A DNA stretch of 64,000 bases, taken from assembly GCA_947179485.1 (NCBI GenBank), contig OX359246.1:7316001-7380000 (forward strand), written 5' to 3'. The DNA is from Allacma fusca. Lineage: Eukaryota > Arthropoda > Collembola > Symphypleona > Sminthuridae. Position numbers and translations under genes: made by a program. Below, piece by piece: positions 34,776 to 45,101 of the stretch; within the stretch, counting starts at the first letter, position 1; every line of letters starts with the position of its first letter. The notes below the pieces were generated by a model, which was not told where the DNA came from, did not search any database, and was given only the letters and a program-made list of their open reading frames with translations.

Positions 34776-35792
34776 GGATTTTACGCGGAGTTATTTACGC
34801 AGAGAAACCTCCGCGGGAGATTATTACGCCCGGGTGGAGACTATTACGCGGAGATTCTTACGCGGAGAAAATCCCGCCGGAGATTTTTACGCCACGTGAG
34901 AGAAATTTACGCGGAGAAAATTCCTTCGTATATTATTAATATTTTCAGTAGAATATTGTGAGACACTGCCAGTACGAATTGCGCCAGTGAATTCTTTAAA
35001 TTCATAATGCCAACCATAATGATTGGGTATGTCGTGAAGATGAGATGGTCAAAGATGAGGTAACGTCAACAAATTAAATTTCAGCCCAGGGCTGCATTAC
35101 TTTCTATAATATTGTCATTGATTAACGCAATTCAATAAAGGCAGTACAACGCTGACAAATGCATGAAACCCGCATAGCAGATTCTTAATAAATAAAAATT
35201 TTTGTCACTCTTCCCAGCAGCGTCTTCGTCTGGTGCTTTGTGGATGCTATCATTATGCGTTAATGTTACTCTATGTTACCAAATGCATTTTATGACTACT
35301 GTTTTGAAAAAAAAACATTTGTACATATAAGAATAAAATTCATTTGTTACAGATAATTACTCCGCATAAAAATCTCCTGCGGAATTTTCTGTCACTTGGC
35401 ATTTCAGAATTCGTTAGCACAATTTGTACTGGCACTGGCAGTGTCTCTCAATATTCTACTGAAAATATTACCATTGGCAGTTAAATTGTTTTTTTCGCAT
35501 GTAGTTTAAAATGTAGCATAATATTCTCTGAAGGAATTTTCTCCACATAATTTTCTCTCACGTGACGTAAAAATCTCCGGCGGAATTTTCTCCGCGTAAG
35601 AATCTCCGCGTAATAAGCTCAACCCGAGCGTAAGAATCTCCCGCGGAGTATTCGCGGCGTACAAATCTCGGCGTAAAAATCCCCAGCGGAGTATTCGCGG
35701 CGTACAAATCTCGGCGTAAAAATCCCCAGCGGAGTATTCGCGGCGTACAAATCTCGGCGTAAAAATCCCCAGCGGAGTTTTCTCCGAACACG
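34776..35792. mobile_element. Long-armed inverted element, TTACGCGGAG-word family
   Basis: It is flanked by the exact 8-bp repeat ACACTACT (34768-34775 and 35793-35800). Both arms (34780-35000 and 35360-35790) are inverted copies. They are rich in TTACGCGGAG, ATCTCCGCG and AATCCCC-GCGGAG words, then TTCAGTAGAATATTG and GACACTGCCAGT further in, around a unique core of about 350 bp. The right arm has three tandem 53-bp units from about 35645. The outermost bases match only weakly, so the superfamily is tentative (hAT by target duplication). Confidence 0.65.
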
Positions 35793-35800
35793 ACACTACT

Positions 35801-36560
35801 ACATAAGCCAGTTTGTTTCATTAACAGGGCGGACGCTCAACTGTGAATATTTTTAGTGAAGCAACCTAGACTGGAATGTTAGCGCAAGTAGTTATTATTA
35901 AAAGTAAAATTCAATGCGAAATGATGTACTTAAACCTTAAAGACTGTCTAAATTACAATTAGCAGAGACTATTCGTAGTTTTTCTTGATTGAAGGTTGGC
36001 TAAGACTAAAACACAAGACATTAGAGCATCGAACATTGCGCCCGGTAGTTTCTGCACTTATTACGGAGTCGGAGGTTTCCACTGATGGCATATTAGTTGT
36101 AGTATTAATGCACTTATTTAATTTAAGCTAAAAATTAAATAATGCTGTTTGAAATAATTGCGATGTGGTGAAAAAATGTATGCCTGCTCGTGGTCCATGC
36201 GTTGTGCTTTCTAAATGTATTGCAGATGCATAATGAAACAATCGTTTGTCTCGAGAAATTCATGCTACAGACGTTCTCGATTACGATTTCCTAAAATATT
36301 TAGGAGCGAAATTCAAAATCGGTTATCCGTCGGTTTAACCGAGCAGTTACATTTACTTAATCCGAACCGATCGGATAAATTCATGTTTGAAACCGAACCG
36401 ATCCGAAACCGATATCCGGTTAGGCATTGACGCATCCGAACCGTTCGGTTATTTCAATTCGGTTACGACTTTTCTAACTGAAACGTCGGTTTCGGTTAAC
36501 CGATGGTCGGATAACCGCGTTAAACCGAACTGATCTCATGCTTAGTAAAAAACATTCTAG
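35801..36560. other. AT-rich flank with CGGTTAACCGAACCG-word cluster (36290-36530)
   Basis: The cluster of CGGTTAACCG, AACCGATCCG and CCGAACCGTTCGG words looks like the subterminal zone of another word-type element. I could not find its second half or a target duplication. The open frame at 36215-36430 is a by-product of these repeats. Confidence 0.45.
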
Positions 36561-36837
36561 GACAAGGGTGCCACAACAGTGACATCTTTAACAACGATAA
36601 GTAATCTTAGAGAGGATTCCCATGGAGCTACTCTGCGTGTGCGTTCTGCGTTTGACGCAGATATTTTGCGCGCGGGATGAGAACGTGATTGCTTTGTAAC
36701 GCAACAAAAGATACGCGCGTACAGACATCTGCGTGTAGACTTCAAAAAGTAGAAGTTGAGAATTTTCAACTTCCATTCCCATCGTACTTGCGTTTGACAT
36801 ACTTTTTACACACAAAAATCTCCAAAGATTATTAAAA

Positions 36838-37921
36838 ATGCCAAAAACAAGGCAAAGTAATGATCAGGACGATTCATGGGAAGAACGACTGATCGAAGCA
36901 GTTTATTTGCGAAGTTCTATTTATGATCTAAAAGACCCGGACTACTCAAGAACTAAGAAGAAAAATCAGGCGTGGAAGGACGTGGCGGAGGAAGTCATGA
37001 AGCCGGGTAAGTACATTGTGCCTTTTTGCATGAGGACGAAAAATACATGTATTCTTTTATTTTCCAAAATATAATTATACAAATGTATTCACGCTGCTAA
37101 ATTGTAAACTTGTTAAAAAATGTATTCATGTGAATTATATTTTGTTACTAAACCATTGTTTTAATTTTAGAGGCGATATGCCGAACCCGATGGAGAAGCC
37201 TTAGGGATCATTTTAAGAAGAAAGAGGCGGACATGAAATCAGGAAAAAGTGGGAAAGGCTTAGAGGAGGGAGAAAATACTCCTTGTTCCTGGAAATGGTT
37301 TTCGCGCCTGTCCTTTCTCCGGGAGAAAACATACCACGGAACGTAAGTGATTACTTTTAGTTTAGCAATCACAATACAGTCTAACAAATTATAACCAATT
37401 TAAACCTGAACAGTTAATGTATATGTAAACAGAATTAATTTTATTTTGGCCACTGTAACTCAATGTACTAGCACGACAGATACTATGGATGATTCAAACG
37501 ATGCTAATGTTGACGGTGAATGTAACCTGACTGTGAATACTGAACGTCCAGCAGGTGAAATTGTTACTACTCCAAATGATAGCACAAAGAGCATCGCTAA
37601 GGTAAACATACATTTAAATCTCTACATAAATTGAATTTCATTCAAATTATCGTGCTATAATTTTGAACAGAATTGAATGTGGAATGTCTTCTTTTTTAGA
37701 AGCGAAAATCAAGCCCGACTCAATGGACAGGAGTCATTGATCAGCTTAAAAGTGTTATTGAAGTTTCAAATTCCCAGATGACGGAAACAACTTCCGACTC
37801 TTTCGGAGCTTATCTGGCAAAAGAAATGGAAGATATGACTTCTGAAGAAAGGGATGACTTCAAATACGACGTGGCTACTTTGATTAGAAACATCAAGAGA
37901 TCCAGAAAAAATGTGTTGTAA
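36838..37921 (+). CDS. MADF-BESS DNA-binding protein of the Harbinger element
   Basis: Four exons with canonical sites: 36838-37006, 37171-37342, 37472-37601 and 37700-37921, giving 230 codons. Residues 10-100 read as a MADF domain: WEERLIEAVYLRSSIYDLKDPDY, then AWKDVAEEV, CRTRWRSLRDHFKKK and WFSRLSFL. Near the C-terminus FGAYLAKEMEDMTSEERDDF followed by VATLIRNI fits a BESS motif, which mediates protein contacts. In PIF/Harbinger elements the second protein binds DNA and brings the transposase to the ends; I infer the same here. The acceptor of exon 3 is the least certain. AATAAA overlaps the stop (37921-37926). Confidence 0.75.
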
Positions 37922-37997
37922 ATAAATACACAACTAATGCACTTTTTTGAGAAACTTTTGCAACCGAATTATTTTTTTATTTTCAAAGTGGTTAAAT

Positions 37998-39668
37998 TTA
38001 ATAATCAACTACCCTCTCATTCTGCCAACTGACACATCCTTCATTGCTAAAAAATCTGGCGTACATATCGCGAACCACCTTAGCTCTATTTGGTGGATTA
38101 TGATGATTTGCTACACGTCTCCAAGATCCAGGTAATATAGCATGACTCGCAGGATCCTCGCTGTCCACAAATCCAGGTGGAAGATACATTCTAATTCAAA
38201 AATATGTCATGCGGCCTAAAAAATTAAATTATATAAATAATAATTATTATTGAGTCAATACATTCTCAGTTGCTGCTTGCTTCGTATCCAATTATGTAAG
38301 CATACACAGCATAGAATTGCCCACTTAGCATTCTCGTCTGTTAAATAAACTGTGCTTAAAAGCAATCTCCAACGAGCAATAAGAATTCCAAAGGAATTTT
38401 CGATAATTCGTCGGGCTCGGCTTAACCTGAAATAGCATTAAATATTAGCATAAATCTTAAAACAATTTCTTAATGAGCTAAGCTTTACCTGTAATTGAAA
38501 ACTCTTTGTGGCAATGTCAGATTGTCTCCCGGATACGGGCGTAGTAAATTCGGTAGTAATGGAAATGCTTCATCTCCGACAAAAACATAAGGTGCACTTA
38601 TGTTGCTATTTGGTAAGAGTGAGGCGGCAGGAAGAGGCAGATTATTTGTCATCATCTTCGGAAAGAAAACAAATTATTAATAATTGTTAAATGAAATTCG
38701 TTTTTGAACAAGTGAAAGGTTACTTTCTCCCCAAATTTGCTGCGCCTGAAGATACCACCATCACTTTCGGATCCCACAGCACCGACGTTGGCATATGTAA
38801 AATTGTAATTCGCATCACACACAGCTAGCATTATAACCGAGAAGTAACCCTATATACATATAATATCATTTAGTATTTAAGTAATCTTATTCACACATTA
38901 ATTTTTTGAAATGTACAAACTTACTTTGTAATTATGATAAACGCTTGACGAGTTAGCAGGAGCCGGGATAGCGAAATGTTTGCCATCAATGGCACCAACA
39001 CAATTAGGAAATTGCCATTGTCGGGAGAATTCCTCTCCAGCTTTTCGCAAGCCGATTTCATTTAGTGGAGGAAGAACTGCTTCATGTAATGTGTTGTAAA
39101 TTGCTCGAGTTGTTTCATTGATAATATTACATATGGTACTTTTGCCAACACGATAGTCTTTAGCAATCGATTTTTGGGCATCCCCGCTAACCAAGTAAGC
39201 TAAGGTCATCATCAATCGCTCCGCGGGCTGTATTGTCTCCCTTCCGAAGTTATGCTTGCTAATATGAGGACCCACCATTGTTAGAAGCTCTTCAAATGTT
39301 TGTGGAGTCATTCGGAAGGTCTCGAAAAAATACTCTGGGTCATCTCGTATCATGTCCGGCACCTAGTATACGTTTTAATGAAGATTTTATACAAATACAA
39401 AAATTATTTGTCTAAAATTATATTAAATTATTTAATAGAAATTTACATGACTTACCCCAACGTAAAAATCTCCTCTTTCTTTTCTCATTTTAAGAAACGG
39501 ACGTACCCAATATCGCCGTGTGGACTTGTTAATACTTGTCTCCATGTCATCATGGAGTGCTTTTAAAACTAATGTCACTAAAAGTTTATTTCTTTTCCTC
39601 TTAAACAGTATGTTACGATTGCTAGCCATTGCAAATTCAGTAAATGGGTTGACATGACACGCAAGCAT
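37998..39668 (-). CDS. PIF/Harbinger DDE transposase (HARBI1-like)
   Basis: Six exons fit with consistent phases: 39456-39668, 38925-39362, 38724-38849, 38489-38655, 38262-38426 and 37998-38190, giving 433 codons. Exon 2 has an HTH-like YRVGKSTICNIINETTRAI and the first catalytic Asp in GAIDGKH. Exon 3 has DANYNFTYANVGAVGS. Exon 4 has the second Asp in PYVFVGDEAFPLLP. Exon 5 has the catalytic Glu in RARRIIENSFG. The C-terminal exon (YLPPGFVDSED) is typical of the family. No stop or shift was found. The enzyme would cut and paste the element at TWA sites. Start: the ATG at 39668 or one 13 codons later. Confidence 0.85.
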
Positions 39669-39799
39669 GAGAATCAGTTTCCGTAAGAAATGTTTGCGTT
39701 AAACGCAAATATGAACCGCGCGTTTTTTTCCCGCGTTTGGCGCACACGCAGACCGCAAGTATTTTTTATCCTTGTGAATAAACCTTTATACAGTAAAGG

Positions 39800-40600
39800 A
39801 ATCTTTATACAACGATTGTCTTTTTTTGCCTAGAAGGAATCATCTGAGATTTGGACCCCCTCTCAGGACTAATCGTCTTTTTACGGGATTTTTAAATCAT
39901 TTTGCAAAAATTATAATTATTCATGTCCACTGGGGTTCAAAATTGATTTTCAGTCCTCGAAGTACCTTCAAAAACCTGGAATACCTTTGGTGTCTCGGTC
40001 AATGTTATATCATTGAGAAGGTATTTTATTGCTCTACAAGTTAAAGGAATGTTTTGTAAAAACATTTCGAGAGCGTTCATTAGTAAGCTAAAAGGTATTT
40101 TCATATATGCTCTACTAGCTTAAATAATACCAACCGAAATTTTGAAATCCTAGTCGATATTTTGGCGGGATATTCAAATTCACCAATCATTTCACCAAAA
40201 TTTCAACCATTTGTTTCGCCTTGAAGGATTCATCTGAGACTTGGCCATCAGATCTTAGAACAAAGTTTTTCGATAAAGTTGTTGAATAAATTTTTAGAAA
40301 TCAAATTCATCTTCAATGGTCTTCAAGACTCCCAAAAACAATATTTTGGGAGCGACTATGAAATTCGAAAACCGCAAAACCTTTTGACTTGGATGCTGCA
40401 ACTCTGTTAATATTATCTTATTAAAGAGATGTCTAATTGCCTTAAAATCATTTGAACCGAAATTTCGAAATCCAAGTAGAAAATTTTTCGAGATATCTAA
40501 ACCCATGGATTTTTTATCAAAGCTATGCCGAGAAGAAATCATCCGAGAGTTGGCTAACCAGCTACGTGTGGTTAGTTTAAACTTCATTGTAAATTAAAAT
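39800..40600. repeat. Three diverged 310-390-bp tandem units
   Basis: GAAGGAATCATCTGAGATTTGG (39835), GAAGGATTCATCTGAGACTTGG (40222) and GAAGAAATCATCCGAGAGTTGG (40531) start similar stretches with CTTCAA-AC-CC and CGAAATTTCGAAATCC/AATTTTGAAATCC phrases. Very diverged; no coding frame. Confidence 0.5.
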
Positions 40601-41034
40601 ATTTGCAGAACAATGAAAGTAGCAATATTTTATGTTATATCTGACTTAAATCTTATTCTTAACGGGAAAGTACCCTCTTGACAAATAACCCCTATCTGAA
40701 ATTAGGGGTGAGCACAAGTACAGAATAGGCTAATTTTAATTTTTTAAAACTTACCGTTGTTTTTATCTGAACTAGCTAAGGTTAGTGGTCGGATCAGTTT
40801 TCAGTTCAGTTCAGTTTGGTTCATACAAATTTTGGTTCAGTTCGATACACAAACTAAACTGAATGGTTCGGTTCCAGTGTAAAACTGAACTGAACTGAAT
40901 CGTTTGAACTGATTGTTACGCATGCGCACAACAAAGCCTGCTTCTGTCGTTCTGTATAACGCACTTCGCATCTCTGACTGTTACTTTTTAAGGAATATCT
41001 ACGTAAAATGTGATTGCGTTTGCAGTGCAAGAAC

Positions 41035-42278
41035 CAGAGCTGCGCTCAAGTTCAAGTAGTACTTGAAAAGTATCAAGTCAGGTCAAGTTCGGGTCAAGTT
41101 CGGGATCATGAGCGTTTCTACTTGGTTGAATCGGGTCAAGTTCAAGTATTTACTGGATCCGAACTTGGAACTTCAAGTCGGTTCTGGTCCAAGTGCAAGC
41201 CCACATAATTGACTAAGGATCAAGTTCAAGTTCGGGTCTGGACATGGATTTTACTTGAACCCGAATTTGGACTTTCAAGTACCGATTCAAGTATCTTAGC
41301 TCCAACGTTTGATTACTTTGTGCGTTCTTCGCCCTCGGTTGTTCGCACTTCTGCAACACACATTCTAGAAACTAGTGACCATGGTGCAGAACACCATTGA
41401 CAGCAATTAAACAATCACATTTAATCCAGTCAAATTCTTGTTTTATCCCCAGAAATGTCAATTTTAAATTGTTCCATGGGATTTCGTTAACTCATAAATT
41501 TTTATTTTGCGTACGTTTGAGACCATGGTCCTGTGATTGGTCTGGTCCTGAAGGTAGACCAATTGCATCTGGTGTGGTCTAAATGTTGAATCAGACCGGA
41601 CCAGACCATAAAAATTTGGCACAAGACCAATAACGGACCATTATAAATAGTTCGGACCAGACCAATAATGCATCATTATAAATGGTCCGGACGAGACCAA
41701 TAACGAACCATTATAAATAGTCCTGACCAGACCATTGGCATTCCTACTAGAAATCATGCCTGCAGGGAGATATGCACAGAAGTTGGAGCTCACTTTCATG
41801 TGGAGTGACTGTTGTATATTCTGCAAATTGTCGTGCTTAAAACTTCTAATTTTTAATCATTTTTGAAAAACTTGAAGTAAATTGTCCGGTGAGACTGTAA
41901 TACTGGGAAGAAACCATGAGTGAACCCGAATCTGAATTTAATAGAGACGATGGAAATTGGAAATCTTAGCTCCACCCGTTGGATTGGTTTTGCGACTTCG
42001 TATTACAAAGTTGCAAGATTCAAGTAATTATTTGAAATCCAAGTTCGGGTTCAAGTCAATTCCAAGTTCGGTTCTCAAGATTTATGAACCCGCCATTCAA
42101 GTATCAGATCAAGTTCGGGTTTAGGAAATATTACTTGCAAGATATGACTTGGTATGGCTAGTAATTCCTGGGACCCGAAACGCAAAGTTCGGATACTGAC
42201 AATTATCTACTTGAAAGTTCAAGTGCAGGTCAAGTTCAAGTTCGGATCCTCAAAATATTTAACCCGAACGCAGGTCTG
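41035..42278. mobile_element. hAT-like element, CAAGTTCGGG-word family, inside the previous one
   Basis: The termini are CAGAGCTGCGCTCAAGTT and, in reverse complement, CAGACCTGCGTTCGGGTT. The 8-bp duplication GCAAGAAC is exact (41027-41034 and 42279-42286). CAAGTTCAAGTTCGGGTC words fill both end zones. It contains a third element at 41373-41746. Related material: 31667-31950 and perhaps 49480-49740. Confidence 0.9.
41373..41746. mobile_element. hAT-like element, GGTCTGGTCC-word family, third nesting level
   Basis: The left end TAGTGACCATGGT and the right end, reverse complement, TAGGAATGCCAATGGTCTGG, are flanked by CTAGAAAC (41365-41372) and CTAGAAAT (41747-41754), 7 of 8 matching. ACCAGACCAATAA and GGACCAGACC words repeat near the right side. 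A partial relative starts at 43956. Confidence 0.7.
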
Positions 42279-42532
42279 GCAAGAACAGTACTAGATTGAA
42301 CATATTTAAAATTAGATTAATGTGAGATACAAAGAACTGTATACACCTTATTTAAAAAATCTCTATATATATATATATTCAGTTCAGTTCAGTTTCAGTT
42401 CGTAGAGAGAACTGAACTGAACTGAACCGAAGAATAGCTAACTGAACTGAAATTTTGATTTTCGATTCAGTTCACTTTGAAAACCGAACTAAACTGAATT
42501 TTACGAACCAAACTGAACTAGTCCGACCACTA

Positions 42533-43955
42533 GCTAAGGTAATGTGGGATAACAATACACGCAAGTTTAAACTGTTTTCTTTTGCGGTAATAACTAAATA
42601 TATGATAAATGCGAACGTCTCATAATATATATGTACATATGTCAATATATATATGCCATTTTTATTACTAAACTGGATGTCTGGCAGCAATGAATTTTAA
42701 TTGCAACAATAATTTGAATACAACAATAATATTTTATATACAGATACCCTAGAAGTTCTATTTTTTACAGTAATTACACAGAATTATTACATAAAATACC
42801 CAAACAGCTAAGAAGTCTTAACATGAAATGATTAATTTAACTACCCATGTTCCTAATATTACATTATTACTGTTACAACATTTCGTAAATATCTAACTCT
42901 AGTAACCTCATTGCTGGAGTGGCTTTATCTGTACTGACAATAAACAAAAATCATATGGAAACTGACATGGAGTTTTATAACCCATCCACAAAAATAAGCT
43001 AATCCAATGTATGTTAGCTTTGTTAGCACAATTCCGGGTCAATATCGGATCAGCTGTTTTTAAATAATGTTAGGATGACTGTAGGTCGATTGACAGAAAA
43101 TAAATTTCAGAATTATTTAATTTGTTTTAAATTAATCTGATTTTGCAGGGTATACATGTTTTTTAAAACAACTAAATGTTGTGATAAATAAAGTCTGTAA
43201 TGCTGTAATAAATAAATTTTAAAAGGTACCATTTCCATTTCGTAACTTTTGCTTTTTAATTTTAATCTCCAATAAAGATGGTACTTTTAATAATTTAGCC
43301 AACGATATGGTGCTTTTAAAATGGTGAATTAAACTATTTAAATAGACCAAATGCGTGTTAGCCAGCCTTGTATTGAAATTCTCTTAGTTAATATGGATTT
43401 TGCTGGACAACTTTGCTACAATTATTAGAACTGGTCACACAATTTTTGAATGAAAGCTTTGATTCCAGGAAAAGACGCGTTTCAACATTATGTCGCTAGT
43501 ATTGTTGCAAGAAAGGCGGCAACTATTTTCAGTCTTCCAGTGTAATTTCAATATATTCATGACAGTAACTCTCTCGCTAAAGTCGAGCACCAGTGACGAA
43601 TTATTTTTAAAATCGGGTAGGTTAATTATTAATATAGTTAAATGAGCCAGTCAACTATATGAACAAAAGTGTAGGCTATTTGTTGGAGATTTTGTTCACG
43701 TGAACGTGAAACATTCAAACTTGGCTTACAAAAATTGATTATTTACAATAATGTAAACATACTTCATTTTAATTCATTTAATATCTGACATGCGTTGATG
43801 GGCTATTTACCCAAAGTTTAAACTTAATATTGTTGATTAAAAGATTATGACTGATCATATTAGCCACACTACTAAATATTCAAATGCGTACATAATAAGC
43901 AAGTGGTAGTTTATTTGAATTAACCACACGAACACCTAGGCAGCATAGTAGCTTG
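42533..43955. repeat. Left copy of a 1-kb duplication (about 42890-43930)
   Basis: AAATGTTGTGATAAATAAAG (43173), GCTTTGATTC-A-AAAAGACGCGTTTCAACATTA and CTAAATATTCAAATGCGTACATAATAAGCAA (43874) reappear in order at 44985-45004 and 48355-48680. The second copy carries the 45005-48354 insertion, so this one shows the empty site. No gene. Confidence 0.65.
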
Positions 43956-44205
43956 TAGTGATGCCAATGGTCTGGTCTGATCCAGATTTTATGAAACTGG
44001 TCTTTGGTCTCACATTGTTTTGTCACCCGAAGTGATATTTTTAAACTGTTCCATGGGAATTCGTTAACTCATACATTTTTATTTTGCAAACATATTGGAC
44101 CATGGCCTGTTCTGGTTTGGTCATGAAGCTGGACCAATTGTTTCTGGTCTGGTCCAAGTGTTGGATCAGACTGGACCAGACCAATAAAGGACCATTACAA
44201 ATGTA
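43956..44205. mobile_element. Partial GGTCTGGTCC-word hAT-like element
   Basis: It starts TAGTGATGCCAATGGTCTGGTC, matching the right terminus of 41373-41746 in reverse complement, and shares the interior phrase GTTCCATGGG-TTCGTTAACTCATA with that copy. The right terminus is missing. Confidence 0.6.
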
Positions 44206-44329
44206 ATCATTTACAACATTTTGTATGTTTTTGCTGCTGCTTTATCTGTTGTTACAATAAGCGAAACTCCAAAACTGCAATCGATTCATCGATTGCAACA
44301 AAAGCGAAGCCGGATTTCAAGGCAGGGAA

Positions 44330-44690
44330 TGTATGTTTTACGACCTTAGTGATCAACGAGTTAAAATCTAGTTCCCGTGGTTAACCCAGGTTTTCACGTC
44401 AATTCGAAGTTTTTTCAAAATTTCATAAAATTTTTAATTGTGTGGCGAGGAAGGTATTTTCGACGATTTTATTGATCAAGGAATTCTTTCGAGCCGTTAA
44501 ATCAGAATTTTACGTAAATTCGGAATATTTTCAAAATTTCAGCACATTTGGGCGGGAAAGGTATTTTCCACGACTTTAGTGATCAACCAATTCGTTTGTA
44601 CGGTTAAATTAGATTTTTAAGTGAATTCGGAGAATTTACGAAATTTTATGAAATTTCATGAAATTTTGAAAATTGAAAAAGTGAAGGCGT
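44330..44690. repeat. Three tandem units of about 115 bp
   Basis: Units begin near 44332, 44452 and 44559, each with GTATTTT-GACTTTAGTGATCAAC-A, a GTTAAAT-AGATTTT segment and CGAA-ATTTTCAAAATTTC. Moderately diverged, non-coding. From 44695 to 45004 no further structure was recognised. Confidence 0.6.
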
Positions 44691-45101
44691 TATTCCCAAG
44701 TCCAGGACCCAACAGGTCGTTTGCCCCTGGTCCGGGCGTTGTATCTTGTCCCGTGTGGGAGCCTTTAGAAGGACAAAATCAAAAATGAGCAATTTTACAA
44801 AAGCATTAACAAAAATGACCGCATCAAATTTATGTTGGCATCAATAGCACTAATTTGGGTCAATTTTGGATTAATTGCTTTTTAAATTATGTTAGGATGC
44901 CTGTAAGTCGGTTAATAAAAAAATAAATTTTAGAATTGTTTTTAAATTAATCTGCTGTTGCGGGGCATAAATATTTTTTTAAATAATTAAATGCTGTTGT
45001 GATACAGTGCACTCTATAAGAGCACCCCTAAAAGCACTGCAAAAGCGCTCTTATAACGGTATGCTCTTATAAGGAATATGTATCTAAATACATTACAATA
45101 C

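Larger units (their letters stand above)
36590..39780. mobile_element. Complete-looking PIF/Harbinger DNA transposon
   Basis: It carries both genes known for the superfamily, converging: a DNA-binding accessory protein (MADF here, in the Myb-like role) on plus and a DDE transposase on minus, with open splice structures. Both ends hold TCTGCGTGTGCG in inverted orientation (about 36631 and 39742) with GCGCG-rich surroundings. The exact termini and the 3-bp target duplication could not be fixed, so the limits are approximate. The transposase gene keeps all three catalytic residues, so this may be a recent or still functional copy. Confidence 0.75.
40783..42532. mobile_element. hAT-like element, CAGTTCAGTTCAG-word family
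   Basis: Termini TAGTGGTCGGATCAGTT and, in reverse complement, TAGTGGTCGGACTAGTT. The 8-bp duplication GCTAAGGT is exact (40775-40782 and 42533-42540). Short end zones (40795-40915 and 42378-42520) consist of CAGTTCAGTT, ACTGAACTGAA and GGTTCGGTT words. The middle is interrupted by the element at 41035-42278. No coding content. Confidence 0.9.

Noticed and set aside
35506-35821. Two overlapping minus-strand frames with internal repeats
   Set aside because: They are translations of the 53-bp tandem units in the right arm of the 34776-35792 element; not coding.
44695-44780. GC-richer segment with CCAGGACCC and GGTCCGGGCG that might be a tRNA-like or SINE head
   Set aside because: No acceptor stem, A-box/B-box pair or tail could be fitted.
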